This document shows, in pieces, positions 31,258-40,298 of a DNA stretch of 64,000 nucleotides (position 1 is its first letter; each line of letters begins with the position of its first letter). The DNA comes from Delftia tsuruhatensis NBRC 16741 (lineage in GTDB: Bacteria; Pseudomonadota; Gammaproteobacteria; Burkholderiales; Burkholderiaceae_C), in the NCBI RefSeq assembly GCF_001571325.1, contig NZ_BCTO01000023.1, positions 62,001 through 126,000 on the forward strand. The letters run 5' to 3'. A model generated the notes under the pieces. It saw only the letters and a list, made by a program, of their open reading frames with translations. It was not told where the DNA came from and made no database searches. Made by a program: the position numbers and the translations under genes.

Positions 31258-33843
31258 ATGAAGTTTCGCTTTCCCATCGTCATCATCGACGAGGACTACC
31301 GTTCCGAGAACACCTCGGGCCTGGGCATCCGCGCCCTGGCACAGGCCATCGAGCAAGAAGGTTTCGAGGTGCTGGGGGTGACCAGCTACGGCGACCTGTC
31401 GCAGTTCGCGCAGCAGCAAAGCCGGGCCAGTGCCTTCATCCTGTCCATCGATGACGAGGAGTTCTCGCTGGGTGGCGAAAGCGATCCCGTGATCCACAGC
31501 CTGCGCAGCTTCATCGGCGAAGTGCGCCGCAAGAACGCCGATGTGCCGATCTACATCTACGGCGAGACCAAGACCAGCCGCCACCTGCCCAACGACATCC
31601 TGCGCGAGCTGCACGGCTTCATCCACATGTTCGAGGACACGCCGGAGTTCGTGGCCAAGCACATCATCCGCGAGGCCAAGAGCTACCTGGAAGGCGTGCA
31701 GCCGCCGTTCTTCAAGGCGCTGCTGGACTATGCGGAAGACGGCTCCTACAGCTGGCACTGCCCCGGACACTCGGGCGGCGTGGCCTTCCTCAAGAGCCCC
31801 GTGGGCCAGATGTACCACCAGTTCTACGGCGAGAACATGCTGCGCGCCGACGTGTGCAACGCGGTGGAGGAATTGGGCCAATTGCTGGACCACAACGGCG
31901 CCATCGGCGAGAGCGAGCGCAATGCCGCGCGCATCTTCAATGCCGATCACTGCTACTTCGTGACCAACGGCACGTCCACGTCGAACAAGATCGTCTGGCA
32001 CCACGCCGTGGCGCCCGGCGACGTGGTCGTGGTGGACCGCAACTGCCACAAGTCCATCCTGCACTCCATCATCATGACGGGTGCGATTCCGGTGTTCCTC
32101 AAGCCCACGCGCAACCACTTCGGCATCATCGGCCCGATCCCGCAAAGCGAGTTCTCGGTGGAGTCCATCCAGGCCAAGATCGCGGCCAATCCGCTGCTCA
32201 AGGGCGTGGATGCCAAGACGGTCAAGCCCCGCGTGCTGACGCTGACGCAGTCCACCTACGACGGCGTGCTCTACAACACCGAGACCATCAAGAGCATGCT
32301 GGACGGCTATGTGGCCAACCTGCACTTCGATGAGGCCTGGCTGCCGCACGCTGCCTTCCACCCGTTCTATGGCAGCTACCACGCCATGGGCAAGAAGCGC
32401 GCGCGCCCCAAGCACTCGGTGGTGTATGCCACGCAGTCCATCCACAAGCTGCTGGCCGGCATCAGCCAGGCATCGCATGTGCTGGTGCAGGACAGCCAGA
32501 CCGAAAAGCTGGACCACCACCTGTTCAACGAGGCGTACCTGATGCACACCTCGACCAGCCCCCAGTACAGCATCATCGCCAGCTGCGACGTGGCCGCCGC
32601 GATGATGGAGCCGCCCGGCGGCACGGCCCTGGTGGAAGAGTCGATTCTGGAGGCGCTGGACTTCCGCCGTGCCATGCGCAAGGTCGAAGACGAGTTCGGC
32701 GACGACGACTGGTGGTTCGAGGTCTGGGGTCCCGAGAAACTGGCCGATGAAGGCGTCGGCTCGGCCCAGGACTGGATCATCCGCGGCCAGGACGCGGCGC
32801 CCAAGCGCTCCAAGGCCAAGAACGGCAAGGAGTTCGACAACTGGCACGGCTTTGGCGAACTGGCCGACGGCTTCAACATGCTGGACCCGATCAAGTCCAC
32901 CATCGTGACGCCGGGCCTGGACCTGGACGGCGATTTCTCGGACACGGGCATCCCGGCCTCCATCGTGACCAAGTACCTGGCCGAGCACGGCGTGGTGGTG
33001 GAGAAGACGGGCCTGTACTCGTTCTTCATCATGTTCACCATCGGCATCACCAAGGGCCGCTGGAACACCATGCTGACTGCGCTGCAGCAGTTCAAGGACG
33101 ACTACGACCGCAACCAGCCGCTGGCACGCATCCTGCCCGAGTTCTGCCAGCAGCACCGCCGCTACGAGCGCATGGGCCTGCGCGACCTGTGCCAGCACGT
33201 GCACGAGCTGTACGCCAAGTACGACATCGCCCGCCTGACGACCGAGATGTATCTGTCGGACCTCAAGCCCGCGATGAAGCCCAGCGATGCCTACGCCCAC
33301 ATCGCGCACCGCAAGACCGAGCGCGTGGAAATCGACCACCTGGAAGGCCGCATCACCGTGGGCCTGGTCACGCCGTACCCGCCCGGCATTCCGCTGCTGA
33401 TCCCCGGCGAGGTGTTCAACCGCAAGATCGTGGATTACCTGCTGTTCGCGCGTGAGTTCGCCAAGGAGTGCCCTGGCTTCGAGACCGACATCCACGGCCT
33501 GGTGGAGCTGGAGGACGCGGACGGCGAGGTGCGCTACTACGCCGACTGCGTGGCCCAGGCCGCTCCTGCCCGCAAGGCGCCGGCTGCCGGCAAGTCTGCG
33601 GCCGGAAAATCCGCAGCGGCCAAGGCGGCGGCCAAGGCGGCGGCCAAGCCGGCTGCCAAGGCTGCGGCAAAGCCCGCTGCCAAAAAGGCCGTGAAGGCTG
33701 CTGCCGTCAAGGCGCCGGCCAAGCGCCCCGCAGCGGCCCGCAAGGCCGGGTCGGCGCCGGAAGTCGGCACGGCTGCCAAGCCGGCGCGTGGCCGCAAGAT
33801 GGTGCAGGTGGGCGATGATGGCCCCTTCGGCCGCACGATCTGA
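31258..33843 (+). CDS. Biodegradative-type arginine/lysine/ornithine decarboxylase with histone-H1-like tail
   Basis: An 861-residue fold-type I PLP enzyme. Residues 1-130 are the wing/response-regulator-like domain, then the PLP domain with the Schiff-base Lys397 in TQSIHKLLAGISQASHV, HFDEAWLPHAAFHP and CPGHSGG, and the C-terminal domain ending near YYADCV (about 760-765). AdiA/LdcC-type enzymes consume protons in acid stress or start polyamine synthesis; the arginine, lysine or ornithine choice is unresolved. After the normal family end, about 95 extra residues are made of Ala/Lys/Pro repeats (AAKAAAKPAAK type) like histone H1 tails. Codon usage and the frame continue smoothly, so the tail is real. 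GGAGG precedes the ATG. Confidence 0.92.
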   Translation: MKFRFPIVIIDEDYRSENTSGLGIRALAQAIEQEGFEVLGVTSYGDLSQFAQQQSRASAFILSIDDEEFSLGGESDPVIHSLRSFIGEVRRKNADVPIYIYGETKTSRHLPNDILRELHGFIHMFEDTPEFVAKHIIREAKSYLEGVQPPFFKALLDYAEDGSYSWHCPGHSGGVAFLKSPVGQMYHQFYGENMLRADVCNAVEELGQLLDHNGAIGESERNAARIFNADHCYFVTNGTSTSNKIVWHHAVAPGDVVVVDRNCHKSILHSIIMTGAIPVFLKPTRNHFGIIGPIPQSEFSVESIQAKIAANPLLKGVDAKTVKPRVLTLTQSTYDGVLYNTETIKSMLDGYVANLHFDEAWLPHAAFHPFYGSYHAMGKKRARPKHSVVYATQSIHKLLAGISQASHVLVQDSQTEKLDHHLFNEAYLMHTSTSPQYSIIASCDVAAAMMEPPGGTALVEESILEALDFRRAMRKVEDEFGDDDWWFEVWGPEKLADEGVGSAQDWIIRGQDAAPKRSKAKNGKEFDNWHGFGELADGFNMLDPIKSTIVTPGLDLDGDFSDTGIPASIVTKYLAEHGVVVEKTGLYSFFIMFTIGITKGRWNTMLTALQQFKDDYDRNQPLARILPEFCQQHRRYERMGLRDLCQHVHELYAKYDIARLTTEMYLSDLKPAMKPSDAYAHIAHRKTERVEIDHLEGRITVGLVTPYPPGIPLLIPGEVFNRKIVDYLLFAREFAKECPGFETDIHGLVELEDADGEVRYYADCVAQAAPARKAPAAGKSAAGKSAAAKAAAKAAAKPAAKAAAKPAAKKAVKAAAVKAPAKRPAAARKAGSAPEVGTAAKPARGRKMVQVGDDGPFGRTI

Positions 33844-33871
33844 TCGGCTGGCCGGCTGACGACGGCCCGTC

Positions 33872-33910
33872 AAAAAGGCGCGGTCCCCGCAAGGGGCGCC
33901 GCGCCTTTTT
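33872..33910 (+). terminator. Intrinsic terminator after the decarboxylase gene
   Basis: AAAAAGGCGCGG / CCGCGCCTTTTT stem with a GC-rich 15-base loop, then a final T (six Ts in all). It ends the decarboxylase transcript and, being symmetric, may also serve the convergent Bug operon. Confidence 0.88.
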
Positions 33911-33930
33911 TCTTGCCCGCTGTTTGCCGC

Positions 33931-34986
33931 TCACTCCAGGCGGATCCTGGCATCGCGGATCAGCGCGGCCCAGTCCGTCTGCTCCTTGAGCAGGTACCGG
34001 GCCGCGTCCTGCATGCTGCCGCCCAGGGCCGTGCTGCCCTCGGCCTGCAGTTGCTGCTGCACGGCGGGCTGCTGCAGGGCCGCGTTCACGGCGGTATTCA
34101 TCTTCTGCACGACGGCGGCCGGCGTGCCCTTGGGCGCGACGATCAGCTTCCAGTCCACGGCCTCGAAGCCTGCATAGCCCGACTCGGCCACGGTGGGCAC
34201 CTCGGGCAGGATGGGCAGGCGCCTGGCCGAGGTCACTGCCAGGGCGCGCAGCTTGCCGCCCTTGAGCAGCGGATAGACGGCCTGGGGCGTGCCGAACATG
34301 TAGTGCGTCTGCTTGCCCAGCAGGTCGGTCACGGCCGGCGCTGCGCCCTTGTAGGGCACGTTGAGCACCTGGATGCCGGCCTTGAAGGCCAGCATTTCGC
34401 CGGCCAGGTGGCCCACCGTGCCCGTCGATGCCAGTCCCTGGCGGATGCCGCCCGGGTCGGCCTTGGCGGCCTTGACCAGGTCCTGCACCGATTTCCATGG
34501 CGAGTCCTGCGGCACGACCAGCACCGTGGGCTGGGCGGCGACCAGGGCCACGGGGATCAGGTCGGTGCGGGGGTTGAAGGGCATGCTGGGCAGCAGGGCG
34601 GGGTTGATGGCGAGGTTGGCGGTCTGGCCCATGCCGAAGGTATAGCCATCCGGCGCGGACTTGGCCACCGCATCCAGCCCGATGTTGCCGCCCGCGCCGG
34701 GCTTGTTGTCCACCACCACGGTCCATTGGTTCAGCGTGCCCACGCGCTCGCTGATCTGGCGCGCGACCGCGTCCGTGCCGCCGCCCGGCGTGTAGGGCAC
34801 GACCATGCGCACGGCGCGCGAGGGCCAGTTGCCGGGCTGGGCCTGGGCCGCCAGCGGGAGCAGGGCGGCAGCCAATGCGGGCAGGGCGCACAGCAGCAAC
34901 TGGCGGCGCGGGGCGGAACAAGGGCGGGCCTGGGTCAGTGTCTGTGTCCGGTTTTGGGCGGCCGGGTTGCGTTGGATGGCGGGCAT
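33931..34986 (-). CDS. Bug/TctC-family tricarboxylate-type solute-binding protein
   Basis: A 351-residue periplasmic binding protein with a signal sequence containing two Arg (RRQLLLCALPALAAALLPLAAQA). Then comes the TctC family opening WPSRAVRMVVPYTPGGGTDAVARQIS, the second-domain motifs PGAGGNIG and KSAPDGYTFGMG, and later GILP-type EVPTVAESGY. Bug proteins bind carboxylates and are very numerous in Burkholderiales. It is the last of three leftward genes with a CoA-transferase and an HMG-CoA lyase, so its ligand is probably the acid those enzymes activate and cleave. GGAGA before ATG 34986 sets the start. Confidence 0.88.
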   Translation of the reverse strand: MPAIQRNPAAQNRTQTLTQARPCSAPRRQLLLCALPALAAALLPLAAQAQPGNWPSRAVRMVVPYTPGGGTDAVARQISERVGTLNQWTVVVDNKPGAGGNIGLDAVAKSAPDGYTFGMGQTANLAINPALLPSMPFNPRTDLIPVALVAAQPTVLVVPQDSPWKSVQDLVKAAKADPGGIRQGLASTGTVGHLAGEMLAFKAGIQVLNVPYKGAAPAVTDLLGKQTHYMFGTPQAVYPLLKGGKLRALAVTSARRLPILPEVPTVAESGYAGFEAVDWKLIVAPKGTPAAVVQKMNTAVNAALQQPAVQQQLQAEGSTALGGSMQDAARYLLKEQTDWAALIRDARIRLE

Positions 34987-35131
34987 GGTGTTGTCTCCGG
35001 GAATTTTTGGGAAAAGGCCTCCCCGCCGGGCGCGCGGCAAGCGTCGTCCGGTGTGGGGTGGATGGGGTGCAAGGTTGCAGGGGCGCCGCGCGTCGGGTGG
35101 ACGGCGGCGGCTTCAGTGGCTCAGCCTGGCA

Positions 35132-36379
35132 TCAATGGGAGGCCTTGGCGTGGCTGTCGGTGGCCTCGCCCCGGGCCAGGGCCAGGGCCTGCTCGCTGCT
35201 GTAGCCCAGTGCTGTGAGGATCTCCAGGCTGTGCTCGCCCAGGCGCGGGGGCGACAGGCGCACATCCAGGCGCTTGCCGTCCAGCGTGAAGGGCAGCAGC
35301 ACGGTCTTGGTCTCGCGGCCATCGGGCAGGGTGATGGGGGCCAGCGCGCCTGTGGCGTTCAGGTGCGGGTCTTGCAGCAGGTCCTGCGGGCGTGCGATGG
35401 GGGCGAAGGGCAGGCCGTTCTTCTCGAAGACCTCGGCAATGTGGGCAGCGCTGTGCGGGGCCATCTTCTCGCGCAGCAGCGGCATCAGCCAGCTGCGCGC
35501 CAGCACGCGGTCGTTGTTGCTGCCAAGGCGCGGATCGTCGCGCAGCTCGCCCAGGCCGAAGGCATCGCAGAACAGGCGCCAGGCGCCGTCGCTGACCACG
35601 GCCAGGAAGATCTGCTCGCCGCCCTGGACCTCGAACACGTCGTAGATGGCCCAGGCCGAGATGCGTGCCGGCATGGGCGCGGCCGGCTTGCCGGTGACGG
35701 CGAACTGCATCATGTGCTGGGCGACCAGGAAGATGTTGTTCTCGAACAGTGCGCTTTGCACTTCCTGGCCGCGCCCGGTCTTCTCGCGCTGGGCCAGGGC
35801 AGCCATCGCGCCCATGGCGCCGAACATGCCGCCCATGATGTCGTTGACGCTGGCACCGGCGCGCAGCGGGTCGCCGGGGCGGCCCGTCATGTAGGCCAGG
35901 CCGCCCATCATCTGCACCACCTCGTCCAGCGCCGTGCGGTGCTCGTAGGGGCCTGGCAGAAAGCCCTTGTGGCTCACGTAGATGAGGCGCTCGAAGCGGT
36001 CCTTGAGGCTGTCGTAGTCCAGCCCCAGCTTGCGCATGGTGCCGGGCTTGAAGTTCTCGCAGACCACGTCGGCCGTGGCGATCAGGCGCAGCGCGGCCTG
36101 CTTGCCTTCCTCGGTCTGCAGGTCCAGCGTCACGCTCTTCTTGTTGCGGTTGAACAGCGGGAAAAAGCCCGAGCCCGAACCCAGCAGCTTGCGCGTGGCA
36201 TCGCCGTCGCGGCCTTGGCCCACGGGCTCGACCTTGATGACTTCGGCGCCCAGGTCGGCCAGCATCATGCCGCAGGACGGACCCATGACCATGTGGGTGA
36301 ACTCGACCACGCGGATGCCTGCGTAGGGCAGTGGCGTGGCCTGGCCTGCGGCCGTGTCGGGGGAGGTGGGTTGGCTCAT
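35132..36379 (-). CDS. CaiB/BaiF family CoA-transferase
   Basis: A 415-residue family-III CoA-transferase. The opening GIRVVEFTHMVMGPSCGMMLADLGAEVIKVEP, the NRNKKSVTLDL stretch and the catalytic Asp152 in LDEVVQMMGG are standard. It moves CoA from a donor such as succinyl-CoA to an organic acid. It sits between the HMG-CoA lyase (39 bp away) and the Bug protein (145 bp), which suggests activation of a branched hydroxy-acid such as a 3-hydroxy-3-methylglutarate or citramalate analogue. The acid itself is not identifiable. Confidence 0.9.
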   Translation of the reverse strand: MSQPTSPDTAAGQATPLPYAGIRVVEFTHMVMGPSCGMMLADLGAEVIKVEPVGQGRDGDATRKLLGSGSGFFPLFNRNKKSVTLDLQTEEGKQAALRLIATADVVCENFKPGTMRKLGLDYDSLKDRFERLIYVSHKGFLPGPYEHRTALDEVVQMMGGLAYMTGRPGDPLRAGASVNDIMGGMFGAMGAMAALAQREKTGRGQEVQSALFENNIFLVAQHMMQFAVTGKPAAPMPARISAWAIYDVFEVQGGEQIFLAVVSDGAWRLFCDAFGLGELRDDPRLGSNNDRVLARSWLMPLLREKMAPHSAAHIAEVFEKNGLPFAPIARPQDLLQDPHLNATGALAPITLPDGRETKTVLLPFTLDGKRLDVRLSPPRLGEHSLEILTALGYSSEQALALARGEATDSHAKASH

Positions 36380-36418
36380 GGGAAAACGGTGAATGAATGT
36401 ATGGGTTGTCGCCGCGGC

Positions 36419-37372
36419 TCAGGCCGGTGCGTAGGGGTGGGGCGCAAAGCCCTTGGGCAGTCCGGCCAGCGGCGTCATGCCGTGCAGCTCCTCGCCGGGC
36501 AGGCCTGCGGCCAGCGGCTGGCGGGCGGCGATCAGGCGATCGATGTCCACGCCGGTGCGGATGCCCATGGCCTCGAACATGAAGACCAGGTCTTCGGTGA
36601 CCACGTTGCCCGAGGCGCCCGGCGCGTACGGGCAGCCACCCAGGCCGGCCAGCGAGGCATCGAAGGTGCGCGCGCCAGCCTCGTAGGCGGCCAGGCAGTT
36701 GGCCAGGCCCAGGCCGCGCGTATTGTGCATGTGGGCCGCGCCTGCCTGTTCGCCCAGCTCGGCCCGCAGCCGTGTGAACAGGCGCCGCACCTGGGCCGGG
36801 TTGGCCATGCCCGTGGTGTCGGACAGGCCCGATTCGTCGGCGCCGGCTGCCACGCAGGCCAGGGCCAGTGCAATCACTTCGTCCTCGGGCACCAGGCCCT
36901 GCAGCGTGCAGCCGAAGGCCGTGGAGATGCCCGCCTCGATCAGGGCATGCGGTGCGATCTCGTCGCGCAGCGCGGCAATGGCCCGCACCTCGTCCACCAT
37001 CTGCATGGGGGTCTTGCGCACATTGGCCATGGAGTGCGCGGGGCTGGCCGATACGGGCAGCGTGACCTTGTGGACGCCGGCGCGCAGCGCAGCCTCGGCA
37101 CCGCGCAGATTGGGGACCAGGGCCATCACGGTGACGCCGGGCAGCGTGATGGCGTGGGCGACCACCTCGGCCGCGTCGGCCATCTGGGGCAGCAGCTTGG
37201 GCGAGACGAAGGAGCCGACCTCGATCTCCTGCAGGCCCGCATGGGCCAGGGCGTCGATCCACGCCAGCTTGTGCGCTGTGGACATGGTGGAGGCCACGGA
37301 CTGCAGGCCATCGCGCGGGCCGACTTCGCTGATGAGTACGTCAAAACGGTGGGAGGACATGGGCAGGGACAT
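36419..37372 (-). CDS. Hydroxymethylglutaryl-CoA lyase family enzyme
   Basis: A 317-residue TIM-barrel lyase of the HMGL-like family. EVGPRDGLQ (16-24) contains the substrate-binding Arg-Asp pair, AHMHNTRGLGLAN gives metal-binding His residues, and the signature SLAGLGGCPYAPGASGNVVTEDLV contains the active-site Cys. It splits a 3-hydroxy-3-methyl acyl-CoA into acetyl-CoA or pyruvate plus a partner. It is the first gene of the leftward operon, divergent from the IclR gene. Neither ATG 37372 nor the internal ATG 37360 has a good ribosome binding site; the longer form is given. Confidence 0.9.
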   Translation of the reverse strand: MSLPMSSHRFDVLISEVGPRDGLQSVASTMSTAHKLAWIDALAHAGLQEIEVGSFVSPKLLPQMADAAEVVAHAITLPGVTVMALVPNLRGAEAALRAGVHKVTLPVSASPAHSMANVRKTPMQMVDEVRAIAALRDEIAPHALIEAGISTAFGCTLQGLVPEDEVIALALACVAAGADESGLSDTTGMANPAQVRRLFTRLRAELGEQAGAAHMHNTRGLGLANCLAAYEAGARTFDASLAGLGGCPYAPGASGNVVTEDLVFMFEAMGIRTGVDIDRLIAARQPLAAGLPGEELHGMTPLAGLPKGFAPHPYAPA

Positions 37373-37408
37373 CCGGTGGTGGGTGGCGATGACCGCAGGA
37401 TTCGCCTG

Positions 37409-37446
37409 TTGACATCGGTTGCTTGAGTCGTTCTAATAGATAGAAC
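37409..37446 (+). promoter_or_regulatory. IclR gene promoter with overlapping operator
   Basis: A consensus -35 TTGACA (37409-37414), a 17-base spacer and a -10 TCTAAT (37432-37437, one mismatch). The -10 lies inside a perfect inverted repeat GTTCTA-ATAGA-TAGAAC (37430-37446). This layout suggests autorepression by the IclR protein encoded 85 bp downstream; the same operator lies 58 bp from the divergent lyase start. Confidence 0.7.
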
Positions 37447-37530
37447 TTGATTCTCTCTATTGAAATATTCCTTGCTGCACGCGCCATCGTCAAGCCTGCG
37501 TGCCTGGGGTTTTCCCTTGAGTGCCTTTTT

Positions 37531-38262
37531 ATGCCTCGCAAATCAGTGACGGAATCGGTAGCCGACGAGAACGCCGCGCCGGGCGGCGTGGCTGCGGTGG
37601 ACCGGGCCTTGAGCCTGCTGGCCGCCTTTGGCGACGGAGATGACGGGCTGACGCTGGCCCAGCTGTCGGAACGCACGCGCCTGTACAAGAGCACCGTGCT
37701 GCGGCTGCTGGCTTCGCTGGAGCATGGCGGCTGGGTGCTGCGCATGGATGACGGCCGCTACGCCGTGGGCCCGGCCGTGGCACGGCTGAACACCGTGTAT
37801 GCCCGGCATTTCTCGCTGGACAGCGTGGTCATGCCCGTGCTGCGTACCCTGGTGCAGGCCACGGGCGAGAGTGCGGCCTACCACGTGCGCCAGGGGCAGG
37901 ACCGGCTGTGCCTGTACCGCGTGGATTCGCCCCATCCCGTGCGCGACCATGCGCGCACCGGCGATCTGCTGCCGCTGGGGCAGGGTGCGGGCGGGCGGGT
38001 GCTGTCCGCGTTCGATGCCGAGCTGTACGCCGCATCGCGCGGCGGCAGCCGCACGCAGCTGGCCCGCGTGCGCGCCGATGGCTACTGCGCCATGGTGGGA
38101 GACAGGCACCGGGAGATCGCCGGGATTTCTGCCCCGGTCTTCAAGCGCGATGGAGAGTTGGCAGCGGCACTGACACTGACCATGCCAGCCCACCGCTACG
38201 AGGAGCGCCACGCCCGCCATGTGCTGGCGGCGGCGCGGGAGCTGGGGCTCTTGCTGCCCTGA
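37531..38262 (+). CDS. IclR-family transcriptional regulator
   Basis: A 243-residue regulator. The N-terminal winged helix (AVDRALSLLAAFGDGDDGLTLAQLSERTRLYKSTVLRLLASLEHGGWVLR, about 20-70) and C-terminal effector domain (GESAAYHVRQGQDRLCLYRVDSPH ... RADGYCAMVGDRHREIAGISAPVF) are typical. It is divergent from the lyase / CoA-transferase / Bug operon and is its probable regulator, with a strong operator-like palindrome in between. ATG 37531 is preferred because it gives the family N-terminus; the open frame extends further upstream through the promoter. Confidence 0.9.
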   Translation: MPRKSVTESVADENAAPGGVAAVDRALSLLAAFGDGDDGLTLAQLSERTRLYKSTVLRLLASLEHGGWVLRMDDGRYAVGPAVARLNTVYARHFSLDSVVMPVLRTLVQATGESAAYHVRQGQDRLCLYRVDSPHPVRDHARTGDLLPLGQGAGGRVLSAFDAELYAASRGGSRTQLARVRADGYCAMVGDRHREIAGISAPVFKRDGELAAALTLTMPAHRYEERHARHVLAAARELGLLLP

Positions 38263-38286
38263 GCCAGGCGTGCGCGGTGCGCGGAC

Positions 38287-39207
38287 TCAGCCCAGCGCCG
38301 TGTCCAGCACCATCATCAGCACAAAGCCCAGCATGAGGCCGCCCGTGGCAAAGGCCTCGTGGCCCTTGCGGTGCGACTCGGGAATGATCTCGTGGCTGAT
38401 CACGAAGAGCATGGCGCCTGCCGCAAAGCCCAGGCCCCAGGGAAGCAGCGCGGCCGAGCCGCTGACGATGACTGCGCCCAGCACGGCGCCCAGCGGCTCC
38501 ACCAGGCCCGATGCCATGCCCAGCGCCACGGCAAAGCTGCGCTTGTAGCCCGCAGCCAGCAGGGCCACGGCGACCACCAGGCCCTCGGGCACATCCTGGA
38601 TGGCAATGCCTGTGGCCAGCGCATTGGCGCGCAGTCCGTCGTTGCCCGCATAGCCCACGCCGATGGCCAGGCCTTCGGGCAGGTTGTGCAGGGCAATGGC
38701 AAAGACGAACAGCCAGGTGCGCTGCAGCTTGCGCGCGCCTTGCGGGTCCAGGCCTTCGCGGCCCTTGATGAAGTGCTCGTGCGGCAGCAGCCGGTCCATG
38801 AGCATGAGCGCCGCGCCGCCCAGCAGGATTGCCGTGCCGATGACAGCGCCTGCCGCCCAGCTCCCGCCCCCAAACAGGCCCTGCGTACGCACCGCTTCCA
38901 GCCCCGGCAGGATCAGCGAGAAGGCGCAGGCCGCCAGCATGACGCCGGCGCCAAAGCCGAACAAGGTGTCCTGCGTGCGCTCGGACAGGCGCTGGGACAG
39001 CATCACGGGCACGGTGCCCAGGGCTGTCGCCAGCGCGGCTGCCGAGCCGCCGGCCAGGGCCTGGAAGACCACCGGATGGTTCTGGGCATAGGCCCAGAAC
39101 TGGCTGGTGAGCGCCCAGGCGCCGGCCATCATGATGGCCAGGCCGATCCACAGGCGGATGTTGGACCGTACGCTGGTCTTGGAGCGGAAGCGTTGTGGCA
39201 GATCCAT
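38287..39207 (-). CDS. ZIP-family metal transporter
   Basis: A 306-residue inner-membrane protein with about eight hydrophobic segments. The metal-site helices are plain: HNLPEGLAIGVG (helix 4) and QDVPEGLVVAVALL (helix 5), with HEIIPESHRKGHE later. This matches ZupT/GufA-type ZIP transporters that import zinc, iron or manganese. A hydrophilic cytoplasmic loop with an HEHFIKGRE segment replaces the usual His-rich loop. It converges with the IclR gene and follows the SOD gene by 45 bp on the same strand, which could link metal supply to SOD. Confidence 0.9.
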   Translation of the reverse strand: MDLPQRFRSKTSVRSNIRLWIGLAIMMAGAWALTSQFWAYAQNHPVVFQALAGGSAAALATALGTVPVMLSQRLSERTQDTLFGFGAGVMLAACAFSLILPGLEAVRTQGLFGGGSWAAGAVIGTAILLGGAALMLMDRLLPHEHFIKGREGLDPQGARKLQRTWLFVFAIALHNLPEGLAIGVGYAGNDGLRANALATGIAIQDVPEGLVVAVALLAAGYKRSFAVALGMASGLVEPLGAVLGAVIVSGSAALLPWGLGFAAGAMLFVISHEIIPESHRKGHEAFATGGLMLGFVLMMVLDTALG

Positions 39208-39252
39208 GCTGGTCGGGAATGGGTTGGGGCGTTGGCGGGCAGGCTTGGCCGA

Positions 39253-39888
<636 letters not shown>

Positions 39889-39957
39889 GTGGTTTCTTTC
39901 AGGGACTACGGGGGAAATCGGTGCGTCGTAAGGCGTGTGGGGGGGCGAGACCTGCAG

Positions 39958-40083
39958 TCAGTGCGCCAGCCGCGAGGGCAGGGCCGTTGCCGCGATGTTG
40001 AAGACCCGGGACGAGGCCTGCCGTGCCGCATCGATGGGGGCTGGAACGGGAGAGGGCAGGCTGAGGTCAGGGGTTGCTTGCAT
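39958..40083 (-). CDS. Small ORF upstream of sodA, 41 residues
   Basis: Leftward ATG 40083 to TGA 39958. The product begins MQATPDLSLPSPVPAPIDA and ends ALPSRLAH; it is Pro/Ala-rich and unlike any family I know. Third positions are strongly G/C, which supports translation. It lies between the Fur-box promoter and sodA, 69 bp before the sodA start, so it would be co-transcribed. The ribosome binding site is poor. Pseudomonas sodA operons also contain a small gene before sodA, but I cannot tell if this one is related. Confidence 0.45.
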   Translation of the reverse strand: MQATPDLSLPSPVPAPIDAARQASSRVFNIAATALPSRLAH

Positions 40084-40138
40084 CTCTGCTGGATCCGAGG
40101 GTTTCAGAGATTCCTTGATATTGATCTGAGAATTGTAT

Positions 40139-40167
40139 TATTCATGAGAATCATTCTCATTCAAAAC
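40139..40167 (-). promoter_or_regulatory. Fur box and promoter of the sodA unit
   Basis: ATGAGAA-TCA-TTCTCAT (40144-40160) is a perfect palindrome matching the Fur consensus family (GATAATGATAATCATTATC). On the minus strand a -35-like TTGAAT and a -10-like AATAAT flank it at a 16-base spacing, so Fur with iron would block RNA polymerase directly. Confidence 0.75.
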
Positions 40168-40249
40168 AAAAATGACCTCAGTCAAGCTGATGTGTATTTC
40201 CTTGCGCGTGCAGGCAGGACCCGCAGTCGTGGGTTCCGGGCGAAAAAAA

Positions 40250-40277
40250 GCCCCGCAGGCGGCAATGCCTGCGGGGC
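40250..40277 (-). terminator. Intrinsic terminator of fabI
   Basis: On the minus strand an 11-bp stem (GCCCCGCAGGC / GCCTGCGGGGC) is followed by seven T, 20 bases beyond the fabI stop. A textbook terminator. Confidence 0.93.
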
Positions 40278-40298
40278 CGGTCGGGTGGCGGTGGCCGC

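Noticed and set aside
31201-33873. An 890-codon minus-strand frame over the decarboxylase gene
   Set aside because: The decarboxylase frame has unmistakable PLP motifs; the opposite frame is a composition artefact.
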